Shown piece by piece: positions 23,770 through 32,551 of a stretch of DNA of 45,520 bases. A program made the position numbers and the translations under genes. Source of the DNA: Bacteroidales bacterium (GTDB lineage Bacteria; Bacteroidota; Bacteroidia; Bacteroidales; Muribaculaceae); NCBI GenBank assembly GCA_019416425.1, contig DXXK01000078.1, forward strand, positions 1 to 45,520. The letters run 5' to 3'. Below the pieces are notes generated by a model. The model had not been told where the DNA came from, searched no databases, and saw only the letters and a list, made by a program, of their open reading frames with translations. Every line of letters begins with the position of its first letter. Position 1 is the stretch's first letter.

Positions 23770-25080
23770 TTACTGCTTTTTGCCGAATTCGGAATCAACG
23801 TTTATTGCCTTGCATACGGCGAACGTGGCGAGGCTGCACAGCATTACCAGCCAGAAGAAATTAACGTACCCTTGCGGACCCGTCAGCCCGAACAGATTGT
23901 CATTGCCGAAATACTCGAAAGCCCAGCCGGCGAACATGCCTGGAACCATAAGTCCAAGGAAGGCGAAGGCGGTGCAGAAGGAGAAGTGCGAGGTCTCGCT
24001 TGGGCCCTTGCTGAAATAGATCAGGAACATCATGAAGGCGGTGTATCCGAAACCGTAGCCGAACTGCTCGATGCCCACGGCCACGCATACCAGGATGAAA
24101 TTGTCGGGCTGGAACATGGCCAGGAAACAGTAGAAGATGCAAGGCATAGTCAGCGACAGGGCCATAGGCCATAGCCATTTGCGGAATCCGCCCTTGGCTA
24201 TGGCTACACCGCCCAGGATACCTCCGGCCAGCAACGCCAGAACTCCCACCCACACATTGACCAGACCAAGCTGGATTGTGGATAGTCCCAGGCCGCCCTC
24301 GGCCCTGGGTGCGAGCATGAAGGGCTGTGTAAGCTTCAGGCAGAGCGCCTCGGGCAGACGGTACAGCAGCATGAAGCAGAGCGCCGACACGATATGGGGC
24401 TTGCGGAAGAACGTGACGAACGTCATGCAGAAGTTGCGGAGCACTGACCTGGCGGTGACTCCCGGCATAGGCTTGTCGTTGAGACTGTGGGGCAGAATGA
24501 AGAAGTCATAGACCGCGATGGCCAGGAACAGCAGCGACAGCACCATGAACACCATGCTCCAGGAGGAACCGGTCGCCATGCCGTGTTTCTGTAGTGTCCC
24601 GGCCATCATGACCAGACCGCCTTGGCCGAAGAGGGAGGCGATACGGTAGAAAGTGTTGCGGACTCCGACAAATGCGGCCTGCTGGTGCGACGATAGCGCC
24701 AGCATGTAGAATCCGTCGGCCGCGATGTCGTGGGTGGAGGAGAGGAACGCCATGAGCCAGAACACCACGAGCGTTGATGTGAAGAAAAATGGTGTAGGCA
24801 GCAGGAATCCTACGGCGGCCATGGCGATGCCTAACAGAAGCTGCATGGAGAGGATCCACGCGCGCTTGGTCTTGAATATGTCGATGAAAGGACTCCAGAA
24901 CGGCTTGATGACCCAGGGCAGATACAGCCATCCGGTGTAGAAGGCCATTTCCTTGAGGCCGATACCCATCTGGGTGTATATTATGACCGTGAAACTGGTT
25001 ACGGCGAAGCTGGGGATTCCCTCGGCGATATACAGCGAGGGAATCCATGCCCATGGTGATGTTTTATTGGCTGAGGTCAT
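23770..25080 (-). CDS. AmpG-like MFS permease
   Basis: A 436-residue membrane protein with twelve predicted helices. The start SLYIAEGIPSFAVTSFTVII, then GWLYLPWVIKPFWSPFIDIF and the loop TKRAWILSMQLLLG are typical of the AmpG/PAT2-like branch of the major facilitator superfamily. AmpG itself imports anhydromuropeptides released from peptidoglycan. The ATG overlaps the DUF4922 stop by four bases (ATGA), and its stop lies two bases from the TamL-like ATG, so these are co-translated. The neighbouring amidase supports a muropeptide substrate, but siblings of this family carry other solutes. Confidence 0.8.
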   Translation of the reverse strand: MTSANKTSPWAWIPSLYIAEGIPSFAVTSFTVIIYTQMGIGLKEMAFYTGWLYLPWVIKPFWSPFIDIFKTKRAWILSMQLLLGIAMAAVGFLLPTPFFFTSTLVVFWLMAFLSSTHDIAADGFYMLALSSHQQAAFVGVRNTFYRIASLFGQGGLVMMAGTLQKHGMATGSSWSMVFMVLSLLFLAIAVYDFFILPHSLNDKPMPGVTARSVLRNFCMTFVTFFRKPHIVSALCFMLLYRLPEALCLKLTQPFMLAPRAEGGLGLSTIQLGLVNVWVGVLALLAGGILGGVAIAKGGFRKWLWPMALSLTMPCIFYCFLAMFQPDNFILVCVAVGIEQFGYGFGYTAFMMFLIYFSKGPSETSHFSFCTAFAFLGLMVPGMFAGWAFEYFGNDNLFGLTGPQGYVNFFWLVMLCSLATFAVCKAINVDSEFGKKQ

Positions 25081-26042
25081 AGTCCGAAATGCTGTTTTAC
25101 GGAATCGGGAAGAGCGTGGGCGAACGCGACGTCGGTATAGATCCGGCGGACGGTCTCCTCAGAGAGCTTGTCGAAGTCCTCCTGACGCGGTGTTATGATG
25201 ATTCCGGTCATGTCGATTGCGCCGGGAGCAACCACAATGCGGCCAGGGTCATCCAGGAAATAGGATTCGGGACGGTGGGCACGGCGTGGAACAACCATGG
25301 CGCGGAGCATCCTGTCGGCACCGATCCAGTAGAATGCGTTTATCAGGCCGTTGTCGCGGTTGCCGTGTGCATCCACGCCGAAAGCGTTTTGGATGGCGAT
25401 CAGCAGGGAGGCACCGGCGCGGTCCGGGGTGATGACGGCGCTGACGAACTGAAACGGCAGGTCCAGGCCGAATTCCTCGGATGACATGAATCCCGGACGC
25501 GAGGAGGGATGGTTGACTTCGGCCACGCGCAGCAGGGGGAGTTCCGACTTAAGCACGGCTTGCATGTGCATATGGTCGGGGGCGGAGGCTCCGGCATGCG
25601 CGCCGTTGAAGAATATGGCCAGGTCCGGTGCGGCCTCGGCCATGGCGGCCATCTCGAAGGGCGGGAACTCCTGCGGGCGGTGGGCGGTCGCGATGATGGT
25701 GAAATGTATGGGCAGGATCGGGAAGGGATTGACGCACAGGTCCCAGCCTGGCATCCACAGTGCCGAGCACTGTTCCTTGGGACGGTTATGGGCGCAGAGG
25801 AAGCAGGGACGCCGCCCGATGGCCTCTTTACTGACGTCGGCGCCGGTGGACACCATCCGCGCCGGGTTGAGCTGCAGGGCGACCGGGAGGTCGCCCAGGT
25901 CCAGCCGGCGCCGCCGGGCATTGCCCAGGTCCAGATAGCGCTGACGCGCGTCGGGCCACGTGGACAGCTGGTATTCCACCAATGTGTTTACCGTCTCAAG
26001 ATTCAACGGCCTCGGGGCATGGCCTGGTGCGGGATTACTCAT
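25077..26042 (-). CDS. DUF4922 protein, HIT/GalT-like nucleotidyltransferase or phosphorylase fold
   Basis: A 321-residue cytoplasmic protein of the DUF4922 type. It has CFLC (80-83), PFPILPIHFTIIATAHRPQE and the motif DHMHMQ (H157, H159, Q161) within GASAPDHMHMQAVLKSELPL. HxHxQ preceded by small residues is the active-site signature of the galactose-1-phosphate uridylyltransferase and GDP-galactose phosphorylase branch of the HIT superfamily, so nucleotidyl transfer or phosphorolysis of a nucleotide sugar is likely. I know of no established substrate. It overlaps the GT2 gene by eight bases upstream (ATGAGTAA) and the permease by four bases downstream, which ties it firmly to the envelope operon. 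Confidence 0.75.
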   Translation of the reverse strand: MSNPAPGHAPRPLNLETVNTLVEYQLSTWPDARQRYLDLGNARRRRLDLGDLPVALQLNPARMVSTGADVSKEAIGRRPCFLCAHNRPKEQCSALWMPGWDLCVNPFPILPIHFTIIATAHRPQEFPPFEMAAMAEAAPDLAIFFNGAHAGASAPDHMHMQAVLKSELPLLRVAEVNHPSSRPGFMSSEEFGLDLPFQFVSAVITPDRAGASLLIAIQNAFGVDAHGNRDNGLINAFYWIGADRMLRAMVVPRRAHRPESYFLDDPGRIVVAPGAIDMTGIIITPRQEDFDKLSEETVRRIYTDVAFAHALPDSVKQHFGL

Positions 26043-27516
26043 CTTCGTCTATGTCTAAGTCATCCAGATCAAGGTCATCGTCATCGGAGTCCATCCCCAT
26101 CATGTCGTCCACTCCTTTCCAGAAATCGTCGCCGATTGCCGATGTAGGGATTGATCCAAGCAGCTGCCATCCCGTACGATGCGACGGGTCGGTCTGCGAG
26201 GATTCGCGGACACGTGCCATCAGCTCGACGGAACGAAGGAAGTCCTTGTACTCATTGTTGGCGTTGGTCTTCTCCACGGAGAGACCAGCGTCAGAGTTCC
26301 CTTCCCAGCGGCGACATAGATAGATGGGGTAGAATATTCGGCCTATCCGGTAGGAGCGGCTGATCCGCAGCACCATCGCGTAGTCCTCGCCGTACGACAC
26401 GTTGGGAAATGGGAACCGGCGGGCCAGCGACGTCACGATGGCGCGCGGGGCACCGAATCCGTTGACGCGTAATCCGTTGTTGGGACCGTTCAGGTCGGTC
26501 CATTCGTCATGGGTGATGGCTCCTGGTGGAATCTCCTTCCACTCGCGGTCAGTCATGGTGTAGCTGCCTATGACCATGCCGTAGTTGCCGTTGCGGAACT
26601 TGTTGACTATGGCCTGGACGGAGTTTGTACCGTCGTAGGCGTCGTCGGAGTCCAGCTGGATGGCGAATCGGCCGCAATGGTCATCATTGACGGCGCGGTT
26701 CCAGCAGCCGCCTATGCCCAGCCTATCCTCATCCCGGACTCGGATATGGATCAGCCTGGGGTCCTGTACGGAGTCAAGGTACTCCGAGGTGCCGTCGGTT
26801 GAATCATTGTCAACGACGATTACGTTGTAGCTGAAGTTCGTCTTCTGGCTCAGGGCGGACTCGACGGCGTCGCGGATGGTGCGGATTCGGTTGCGCACGG
26901 GTATCACGACGGAGGCCTCCACCGGATAGGGTTCGGCGTCATAGTCCACATCCTCGCGTTCGGAGCTGACCAGTCCGCCGATGTCGCCAAGATAGTCGGT
27001 CAGGACCTTCTCCATCTCGCGCTGATAGGTCTTGTTGCGCGGATTGACATAGTCGTGCTGTTTCTGGCCGCTGTCGCGGAAATCCACCTTGCTGACCGTG
27101 TAGAGATACTCCGGAATCATCACCACCATCTTGCCCATGGTGATGCGGAGTCGCAACGCGTACCATCCGCCGTCCAGAGTTGCGGAGTCCTCGTCGGTGA
27201 AGTCCTCGGTGGCCGACAGTACATCGGCAGTGTTGAGCATCACCAGTGACCCGAAATCGAAATCATCGCGCACGGACCCCGGCTGGTAGTCGATCACTGG
27301 ATGGTCCGTAAGGGAGCCGTCTGGCATACGCTCGCGGTAGTGGCTGTAGGTCAACGTGGAGTCGATGTCGCCGGCAAGCTCCTCCATACGCCGTATGGAG
27401 GATTCCGGAATCTCGACTTTCCTGTCGTTGATCTGCAGCAATATGTGTTCCTCGGGAGCCGAGCGGAAGATGTGCTCCCTGAGGTCGTTGACGTTTGTGA
27501 ATTTGACTATGTCCAT
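26035..27516 (-). CDS. Family 2 glycosyltransferase with N-terminal extension and acidic tail
   Basis: A 493-residue protein. The GT-A domain begins near residue 200 with VEASVVIPVRNRIRTIRDAV, has IVVDNDSTDGTSEYL, the metal-binding IQLDSDDAYDG and an acidic YGEDYAM. The first 200 residues are a separate domain I do not recognise (EEHILLQINDRKVEIPESSI; RITMGKMVVMIPEYLYTVSK). The last 20 residues are almost all Asp and Glu (DSDDDDLDLDDLDIDEDE). No membrane segments are seen, so it acts in the cytoplasm. It is the second gene of the operon, 29 bases after the amidase gene. Acceptor and sugar are unknown. Confidence 0.8.
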   Translation of the reverse strand: MDIVKFTNVNDLREHIFRSAPEEHILLQINDRKVEIPESSIRRMEELAGDIDSTLTYSHYRERMPDGSLTDHPVIDYQPGSVRDDFDFGSLVMLNTADVLSATEDFTDEDSATLDGGWYALRLRITMGKMVVMIPEYLYTVSKVDFRDSGQKQHDYVNPRNKTYQREMEKVLTDYLGDIGGLVSSEREDVDYDAEPYPVEASVVIPVRNRIRTIRDAVESALSQKTNFSYNVIVVDNDSTDGTSEYLDSVQDPRLIHIRVRDEDRLGIGGCWNRAVNDDHCGRFAIQLDSDDAYDGTNSVQAIVNKFRNGNYGMVIGSYTMTDREWKEIPPGAITHDEWTDLNGPNNGLRVNGFGAPRAIVTSLARRFPFPNVSYGEDYAMVLRISRSYRIGRIFYPIYLCRRWEGNSDAGLSVEKTNANNEYKDFLRSVELMARVRESSQTDPSHRTGWQLLGSIPTSAIGDDFWKGVDDMMGMDSDDDDLDLDDLDIDEDE

Positions 27517-27545
27517 GATGTGGTAGGTTCTTGGGTTGAGGGAGG

Positions 27546-30500
27546 TTACTTGTCGAGCAGTCGCTTCATCAGCCTGTCGCGTGCGGCGGCGTCGGTTATC
27601 GCCTCGAACGGCACGGACATGACGGTGATCAGGCTTTTGCCGCGTTTCACGTTTAATCCGGCCGTGTCGCCGTTGTCGAAAGTCAGGATTGTCTCGGTCC
27701 TGGCGTTGGAATCAGGCTGCAGGACATCGGGGCATTCCACTATGTACATATCCTCGTTGAGCGTGGAGGAGTACGGCAGGATGTTGCCCTTGGAGTCGCG
27801 GATGCGGCCTTGGGTGCCGTTGAAGGGCTGTCCGGACGTCAGGCCCAGCACCTCGCGGGCGAACTCGCGGTCGTTGGCGCTGCTCTGCACACCCTGCAGG
27901 TCGGAGCTGATGAATTCGCCGCTCATGATGATGCGGCCGCCACGGTCGGAATACTTGCGGAGCTTCTCCTGCATGTCCTGCGACAGGACGCGGAAGCGCA
28001 CTCCCTGGTTGCCGCGGCCGGTCACGGTGGCCTTCTGCTTGCCCAGGATCATGTCCACAGCGGGGTAGTCCTGCATGTTGACATGGCCCTTTTCCACGGC
28101 CGAGGCGCTGGTTGATACGAATCCATGTCCGGCATCTGCGATTGCCTGGCCGTGCATGAAGGGATAGTCGAAGGTGTTGCCGGCGATGATCTGCGTCACA
28201 TAATTGGATCCGCTGCGGCCGAAGCCCTCGCCGGCGCTGCGGCGGAACTCGGTCTGATAGCCGGTGAAGGAGATGTCGCGGATATATGGTACGCCGAAAT
28301 CCTTCTCGGAATCGAAGCCGGCAGTACCGTTGGACGAGAAATGTCCGGGAGCCGAGATGCGGTCGAAACCGTTGACCACCAGTATGGGCAGGGAGTTGTC
28401 GGGGGCCTCGCGGAGCGCCAGGGTCTCGCTGGGGAACGACGCGCCTCCGGCGTTGGTGGCGATGACGCGGAACGAATGGATGTTGTTGTCAGGAACCTTG
28501 ATGTCGTAATGGGTGCTGCGGGTAGTGCCGATCTTGTGGAAGCCCATGTCGGAACCGGAGCGTTCCATGATGACGTATTCTGTGGGCATAGCCGTTGGTT
28601 CGAGCTTGTCGGGTGTAGGTTCCCAGCTGAGTCTGTACTGACCGCGACGCGTGCGCTTGATGCTGAAATCCTTGACGGGCAGAGGCTGTATCACCAGCTC
28701 GCGGTCCTTGCGCTGAGCCAGGAAGCGAGCCATACCCTTGTAGATGGCGCGGCCCACGGTGAAGCGGAACGCGGGGTCGAGACCGTACTGCATGTCGGCG
28801 AAGTTCTGATGGCTCATCAGCTCGATCAGCGAAGCGGGAACCTCCGGCACGCGGGCCTCCAGGTAGGATTTGTCCCACATGGAGCGTCGCGTCCAGCTGG
28901 GTTCCCATTCGCGGCGGATGTCGCGGGTGATCTGGCCCATCAGCAGGTCGGTCAGCATTCGCGAGTTGATTCGCGGCGTCCCGTCGGCGTAGCTGGCGCC
29001 GTTCTGTGAGAAGTATATGCCCAGGGTCCCGACAAAAGAGTCGTCCGAGCGTTTTCCGGCATCGCTGTGAAGCGCGAACGAGAGGTCTACCGGGAGATTC
29101 AGGCCGTCGCGGCCCGGCAGTACACGCGAGCCTCCGGCCAGATAGTTGACCCAGTGGCCGCGGTCGGTGTAGTCGTCCTTATAGTCGTTGGTGCCGTGGT
29201 AAGGGGAGTAGACATATTCCGGGAATCCGGCCCAGTGCAGCCAGTAGCGGGCACCCTCCAGGAAGCGGGGCATACCTGATGTGGAGAACCGGGGAGCGGC
29301 GCCTTTGGGTTTTGTGGCGGCGGATGCCTCGGACTGCTCGTTATCGGGGGAGTCGTCCTCGCTGACGTCCTCGTCATCCTCGTCTTCTTCCTCTTCATCC
29401 TCCTCTTCTGTGTTTTCGGCAACGGTCTTGTTGTCGGGCGTGGAGGGGTCGTAATAGATGTCCGAGCGGTTTGGTGAGCGGGCTATGTTGCCCATACCGC
29501 CGCCGATTTTGACCGCGTCGGCCGTAACGATCGTGCCTGGTGTGCCGTTAGTGACGTTGGTCAGGGTCACTACGGGCTCGGTGTCGCTGTAACCCTTCTC
29601 AAGCGGGACGGTGCACAGGTAGATCCATGTGCCGCCCCCCATCTTCTGGTTGACGGTGAATTCCTTGCTGCCGCCGGAATAGTTGACTGTATAGTGGGCG
29701 TCCGTGGTGGAGTTGGGCAGTGTCTTGTAGCTGACGTAGACGGCATATTCGCCGCTTTCAGGGATATCGGCGAACCAGCCGGCCACCGAGGCCTTGTCCT
29801 TCTTGCCGACGGTTGCCACCTGGCGGTAGGTGCCGTTCTCGAAGGGATTCTCGGTGTCGCGGAAGTCGGGAAGGTCGTAGATGAAACCCTCGCCCTCGCC
29901 TGTTGCCCAAGACTGCGAGGCGTTGTTCTCGCGGTATGTGGTCTGGGAGTAGACCTGGCCTTCGGGATTGATGTCGTTGTCTACGATTACCTCGTGAGGA
30001 TTGATGTCACGCTCGCGCGGCAGGAACACATATGCTCCGGCATTCTCAAGCATGGGTACCACGTATGGCAGTATGTAGCTCATGGTGTATGTATCCTCGA
30101 TTGTCTGGAACAGGAATCCGCGCTGCCATTGCCATGCTCCGTTCCTGAAGTATCGTCCATGACTGTGCCATAGGGCGATTATGTCGTCCTCCATACCCTT
30201 ATGCGTGTCGGCCATGGGATGGACCTCCTTGACGAAGGGCGGATTCTTGCGGTATTCGGCGGGAAGCTTGTCGATTCGGTTGATATAGTATGCCAAAGCC
30301 TTGCCGTTGACGGTCAGGGACACCTTGTAGTCCGAGATTGAGTCGGGCAATGCCTCGCGGACATTGTTCTGCAGGGTATCGATCAGGCCGCGGGTTACGG
30401 GCAGGTATGTGAAGCTTTCGTTAAGCGAGACGGCCGCGGTGCGTACGGCACTGTTGGGCTTGACGCTGTTGACACGTAGGCCGCCGGGATTCATCGACGC

Positions 30501-30869
30501 GGGGATGCGGCTCTTCAGCATGCTGTCCACGGCCAGGGTCAGCGGGTCGTTTTGCGGCACTTCCTTTGGAGGTGCCGTATATCTGGTCTTGGCTGCATTG
30601 CGGCCAGTGCGCTTCTTGCTGCTTTTGCCGCTCCTGGAGCGGGATCGTTTCTTGCCGGATGTCCTGGACTTCCCGGATGACTTGGATTTTGATCTGCTGG
30701 ATTTCTTCTTGGACCCGGACTTGCTCGATTTCCTTGATTTCGAGCTTTTCTTGGCGGCGCTTGCGGATGTGGCTGAGGTAGCCTCGCCTGCGCTGGCCGT
30801 GACGATGTCGGCTGTCCCGAAACAGAGCAGCCCCATCAACAAAATGCATATCAGATGCTTCAATCGCAT
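27546..30869 (-). CDS. N-acetylmuramoyl-L-alanine amidase (Amidase_3) with inserted golvesin-like domain
   Basis: An exported protein of 1107 residues. The order is: signal peptide (RLKHLICILLMGLLCFGTA); a Ser/Lys/Arg-rich segment (about 40-92); first half of an Amidase_3 fold with LWHSHGRYFR and the Glu of QTIEDTYTMSY (E258); a golvesin C-terminal-like domain (about 352-457, VAGWFADIPESGEYAVYVSY); an acidic run (about 488-508); the second amidase half with SFALHSDAG (H601) and ELMSHQNFAD; a fibronectin-III-like domain; and a 280-residue C-terminal region. His, Glu and His are all present, so zinc-dependent cleavage of the MurNAc-L-Ala bond is likely. Relatives are often labelled xanthan lyase. 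I chose the ATG at 30869: the upstream TTG at 30893 sits at the expected transcription start. Confidence 0.82.
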   Translation of the reverse strand: MRLKHLICILLMGLLCFGTADIVTASAGEATSATSASAAKKSSKSRKSSKSGSKKKSSRSKSKSSGKSRTSGKKRSRSRSGKSSKKRTGRNAAKTRYTAPPKEVPQNDPLTLAVDSMLKSRIPASMNPGGLRVNSVKPNSAVRTAAVSLNESFTYLPVTRGLIDTLQNNVREALPDSISDYKVSLTVNGKALAYYINRIDKLPAEYRKNPPFVKEVHPMADTHKGMEDDIIALWHSHGRYFRNGAWQWQRGFLFQTIEDTYTMSYILPYVVPMLENAGAYVFLPRERDINPHEVIVDNDINPEGQVYSQTTYRENNASQSWATGEGEGFIYDLPDFRDTENPFENGTYRQVATVGKKDKASVAGWFADIPESGEYAVYVSYKTLPNSTTDAHYTVNYSGGSKEFTVNQKMGGGTWIYLCTVPLEKGYSDTEPVVTLTNVTNGTPGTIVTADAVKIGGGMGNIARSPNRSDIYYDPSTPDNKTVAENTEEEDEEEEDEDDEDVSEDDSPDNEQSEASAATKPKGAAPRFSTSGMPRFLEGARYWLHWAGFPEYVYSPYHGTNDYKDDYTDRGHWVNYLAGGSRVLPGRDGLNLPVDLSFALHSDAGKRSDDSFVGTLGIYFSQNGASYADGTPRINSRMLTDLLMGQITRDIRREWEPSWTRRSMWDKSYLEARVPEVPASLIELMSHQNFADMQYGLDPAFRFTVGRAIYKGMARFLAQRKDRELVIQPLPVKDFSIKRTRRGQYRLSWEPTPDKLEPTAMPTEYVIMERSGSDMGFHKIGTTRSTHYDIKVPDNNIHSFRVIATNAGGASFPSETLALREAPDNSLPILVVNGFDRISAPGHFSSNGTAGFDSEKDFGVPYIRDISFTGYQTEFRRSAGEGFGRSGSNYVTQIIAGNTFDYPFMHGQAIADAGHGFVSTSASAVEKGHVNMQDYPAVDMILGKQKATVTGRGNQGVRFRVLSQDMQEKLRKYSDRGGRIIMSGEFISSDLQGVQSSANDREFAREVLGLTSGQPFNGTQGRIRDSKGNILPYSSTLNEDMYIVECPDVLQPDSNARTETILTFDNGDTAGLNVKRGKSLITVMSVPFEAITDAAARDRLMKRLLDK

Positions 30870-30900
30870 AACAAGGTGAATTGTTTTAAACAAAAGATAA

Positions 30901-30932
30901 CAAAATTACAAAAAAATCCGCACAGACACAAA
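30901..30932 (-). promoter_or_regulatory. Promoter of the amidase-GT2-DUF4922 operon
   Basis: On the minus strand TTTG (30929-30932), 20 bases, TAATTTTG (30901-30908): an exact consensus fit. The TTTG lies in the loop of the terminator of the upstream operon. Confidence 0.75.
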
Positions 30933-30946
30933 TTTGTCTATGCGGA
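30910..30946 (-). terminator. Intrinsic terminator of wza-wzc-rfbA-rfbC
   Basis: On the minus strand TCCGCATAGACA pairs with TGTCTGTGCGGA (12 base pairs, one mismatch) around a 6-base loop and is followed by seven T. It ends the polysaccharide operon and overlaps the promoter of the next one. Confidence 0.85.
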
Positions 30947-30997
30947 GCAGAGATTCTAAATTATCGTAATATTCTAAACAATAATGACTTGAATGAG

Positions 30998-31570
30998 TTA
31001 ATCCATTGAGAATGGAGAATCGAAATCCATCAGCAGGGGGTGGAGAGTGTCCTTGTCGGACAGGATCGCCTGTCCGGGTTCGATCTGCCAGTCGATTCCA
31101 AGTGATCCGTCCAATATGGAGATACCTCCATCGGCTTCGGGACAGTAGTAGTTGTCGCACTTGTATTGGAAGACGGCGATATCGCTCAGGACCGCGAAAC
31201 CATGTGCGAAACCTCGTGGAATGAAGAACTGGCGGTGGTTGTCCTCGGAGAGCTCAATGGCTACATGCCGCCCGAAGGAGGGAGAACCCTTGCGGATGTC
31301 TACGGCCACGTCCAGAACACGTCCGCGCACGCAACGCACCAGTTTGGCCTGGGCATGGGGCGGATGCTGGAAATGTAGTCCCCTCATCACGCCGCGGCTG
31401 GAGCAGGATTCATTGTCCTGTACGAATTCCACTGGACCGACCAGACGGTCGAACTCGCGCCTGTTGTACGATTCGAAGAAGTATCCACGTGGGTCGGTGA
31501 AGACGCACGGTTCCAGTATCAGGACTCCCGGTATCGCAGTCGGAATTACGTTCATCTTAGGTTCAGTCAT
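30998..31570 (-). CDS. rfbC: dTDP-4-dehydrorhamnose 3,5-epimerase
   Basis: About 190 residues with the RmlC cupin fold. It contains DPRGYFFESYNRREF, QDNESCSSRGVMRGLHFQ (catalytic His in RGLHFQ), AKLVRCVRGRVLDVAVDIR and FFIPRGFAHGFAVLSD. It epimerises dTDP-4-keto-6-deoxyglucose on the route to dTDP-rhamnose. I chose the ATG at 31570, which overlaps the rfbA stop (ATGACTGA). The ATG at 31555 gives the most typical start, MNVIPTAIPG, and a more upstream one at 31594 is less likely. rfbB and rfbD are not in the window. Confidence 0.93.
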   Translation of the reverse strand: MTEPKMNVIPTAIPGVLILEPCVFTDPRGYFFESYNRREFDRLVGPVEFVQDNESCSSRGVMRGLHFQHPPHAQAKLVRCVRGRVLDVAVDIRKGSPSFGRHVAIELSEDNHRQFFIPRGFAHGFAVLSDIAVFQYKCDNYYCPEADGGISILDGSLGIDWQIEPGQAILSDKDTLHPLLMDFDSPFSMD

Positions 31571-32468
31571 TGTTATCGGCGTTGGCCCTGTCATATTCGT
31601 TGGCCACGCGCATCAGGTATTGTCCGTATTGGTTCTTGAGCATCGGACTGGCTGTTTCCACAAGTTTGTCGCGGGTAATCCAGCCGTTGCGGAATGCTAT
31701 GTCTTCCAGACATCCGATTTTCAGGCCCTGGCGTTTCTCCAGCACCTCGACGTAGATCGATGCGTCGGCCAGCGAATCGTGCGTGCCGGTGTCGAGCCAG
31801 GCGAAACCGCGGGGCAGGATGCCTACCTTGAGACGGTCATGCTCCAGGAAGTACTGGTTGACGCTGGTGATTTCCAGCTCGCCACGGGCCGAGGGCTTGA
31901 TCTCGGTGGCCACACGCACCACCTCGTTTGGGTAGAAGTATAGTCCCACCACGGCATAGTTGGACCTGGGGCTCGATGGTTTTTCCTCGATGGACAGGCA
32001 ACGGCCATCTTTATCGAATTCGGCCACTCCGTAGCGTTCAGGGTCATCCACCCAATATCCGAAAACCGTGGCTTTCTGTTCACGGTCCAGCGTGCGTACA
32101 GCCTCGGCCAGGATGGAAGGAAATCCGGCACCGTGGAAGATGTTGTCACCCAGCACCAGACAGACCGAGTCGTCGCCGATGAAGTCACGGCCGATGATGA
32201 ATGCCTGGGCCAGTCCGTCGGGACTGGGCTGCTCGGCGTATTCGAAACGCACCCCGTAGTCGGATCCATCGCCGAGCAGACGGCGGAAACCGGGCAGATC
32301 CATGGGGGTGGAGATAATCAGGATGTCGCGTATCCCCGACATCATCAATGTCGATATGGGATAATAAATCATCGGCTTGTCGTAGATGGGCAGCATCTGC
32401 TTGCTCACTCCCTTGGTGATGGGGTACAGACGTGTGCCCGATCCTCCGGCCAGTACTATGCCTTTCAT
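31563..32468 (-). CDS. rfbA: Glucose-1-phosphate thymidylyltransferase
   Basis: A 301-residue nucleotidyltransferase with the signature MKGIVLAGGSGTRLYPITKG, the active-site loop SKQMLPIYDKPMIYYP and LVLGDNIFHGAG. It makes dTDP-glucose from dTTP and glucose-1-phosphate, the first step to dTDP-rhamnose and related deoxysugars. The length matches the RmlA family. It lies 83 bases after wzc and overlaps rfbC, so both enzymes belong to the polysaccharide operon. Confidence 0.95.
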   Translation of the reverse strand: MKGIVLAGGSGTRLYPITKGVSKQMLPIYDKPMIYYPISTLMMSGIRDILIISTPMDLPGFRRLLGDGSDYGVRFEYAEQPSPDGLAQAFIIGRDFIGDDSVCLVLGDNIFHGAGFPSILAEAVRTLDREQKATVFGYWVDDPERYGVAEFDKDGRCLSIEEKPSSPRSNYAVVGLYFYPNEVVRVATEIKPSARGELEITSVNQYFLEHDRLKVGILPRGFAWLDTGTHDSLADASIYVEVLEKRQGLKIGCLEDIAFRNGWITRDKLVETASPMLKNQYGQYLMRVANEYDRANADNND

Positions 32469-32551
32469 GGGTGTATGGTTTAAATTAGACTCAGTTCCTT
32501 AAATTATCGCACCAGTGGGGGCACCGACACGCTATCTGAATAAAAGGTTTC

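Noticed and set aside
23770..25080. Assignment of the permease as true AmpG
   Set aside because: The fold and neighbours fit, but the substrate of this branch cannot be read from sequence, so no gene symbol is given.
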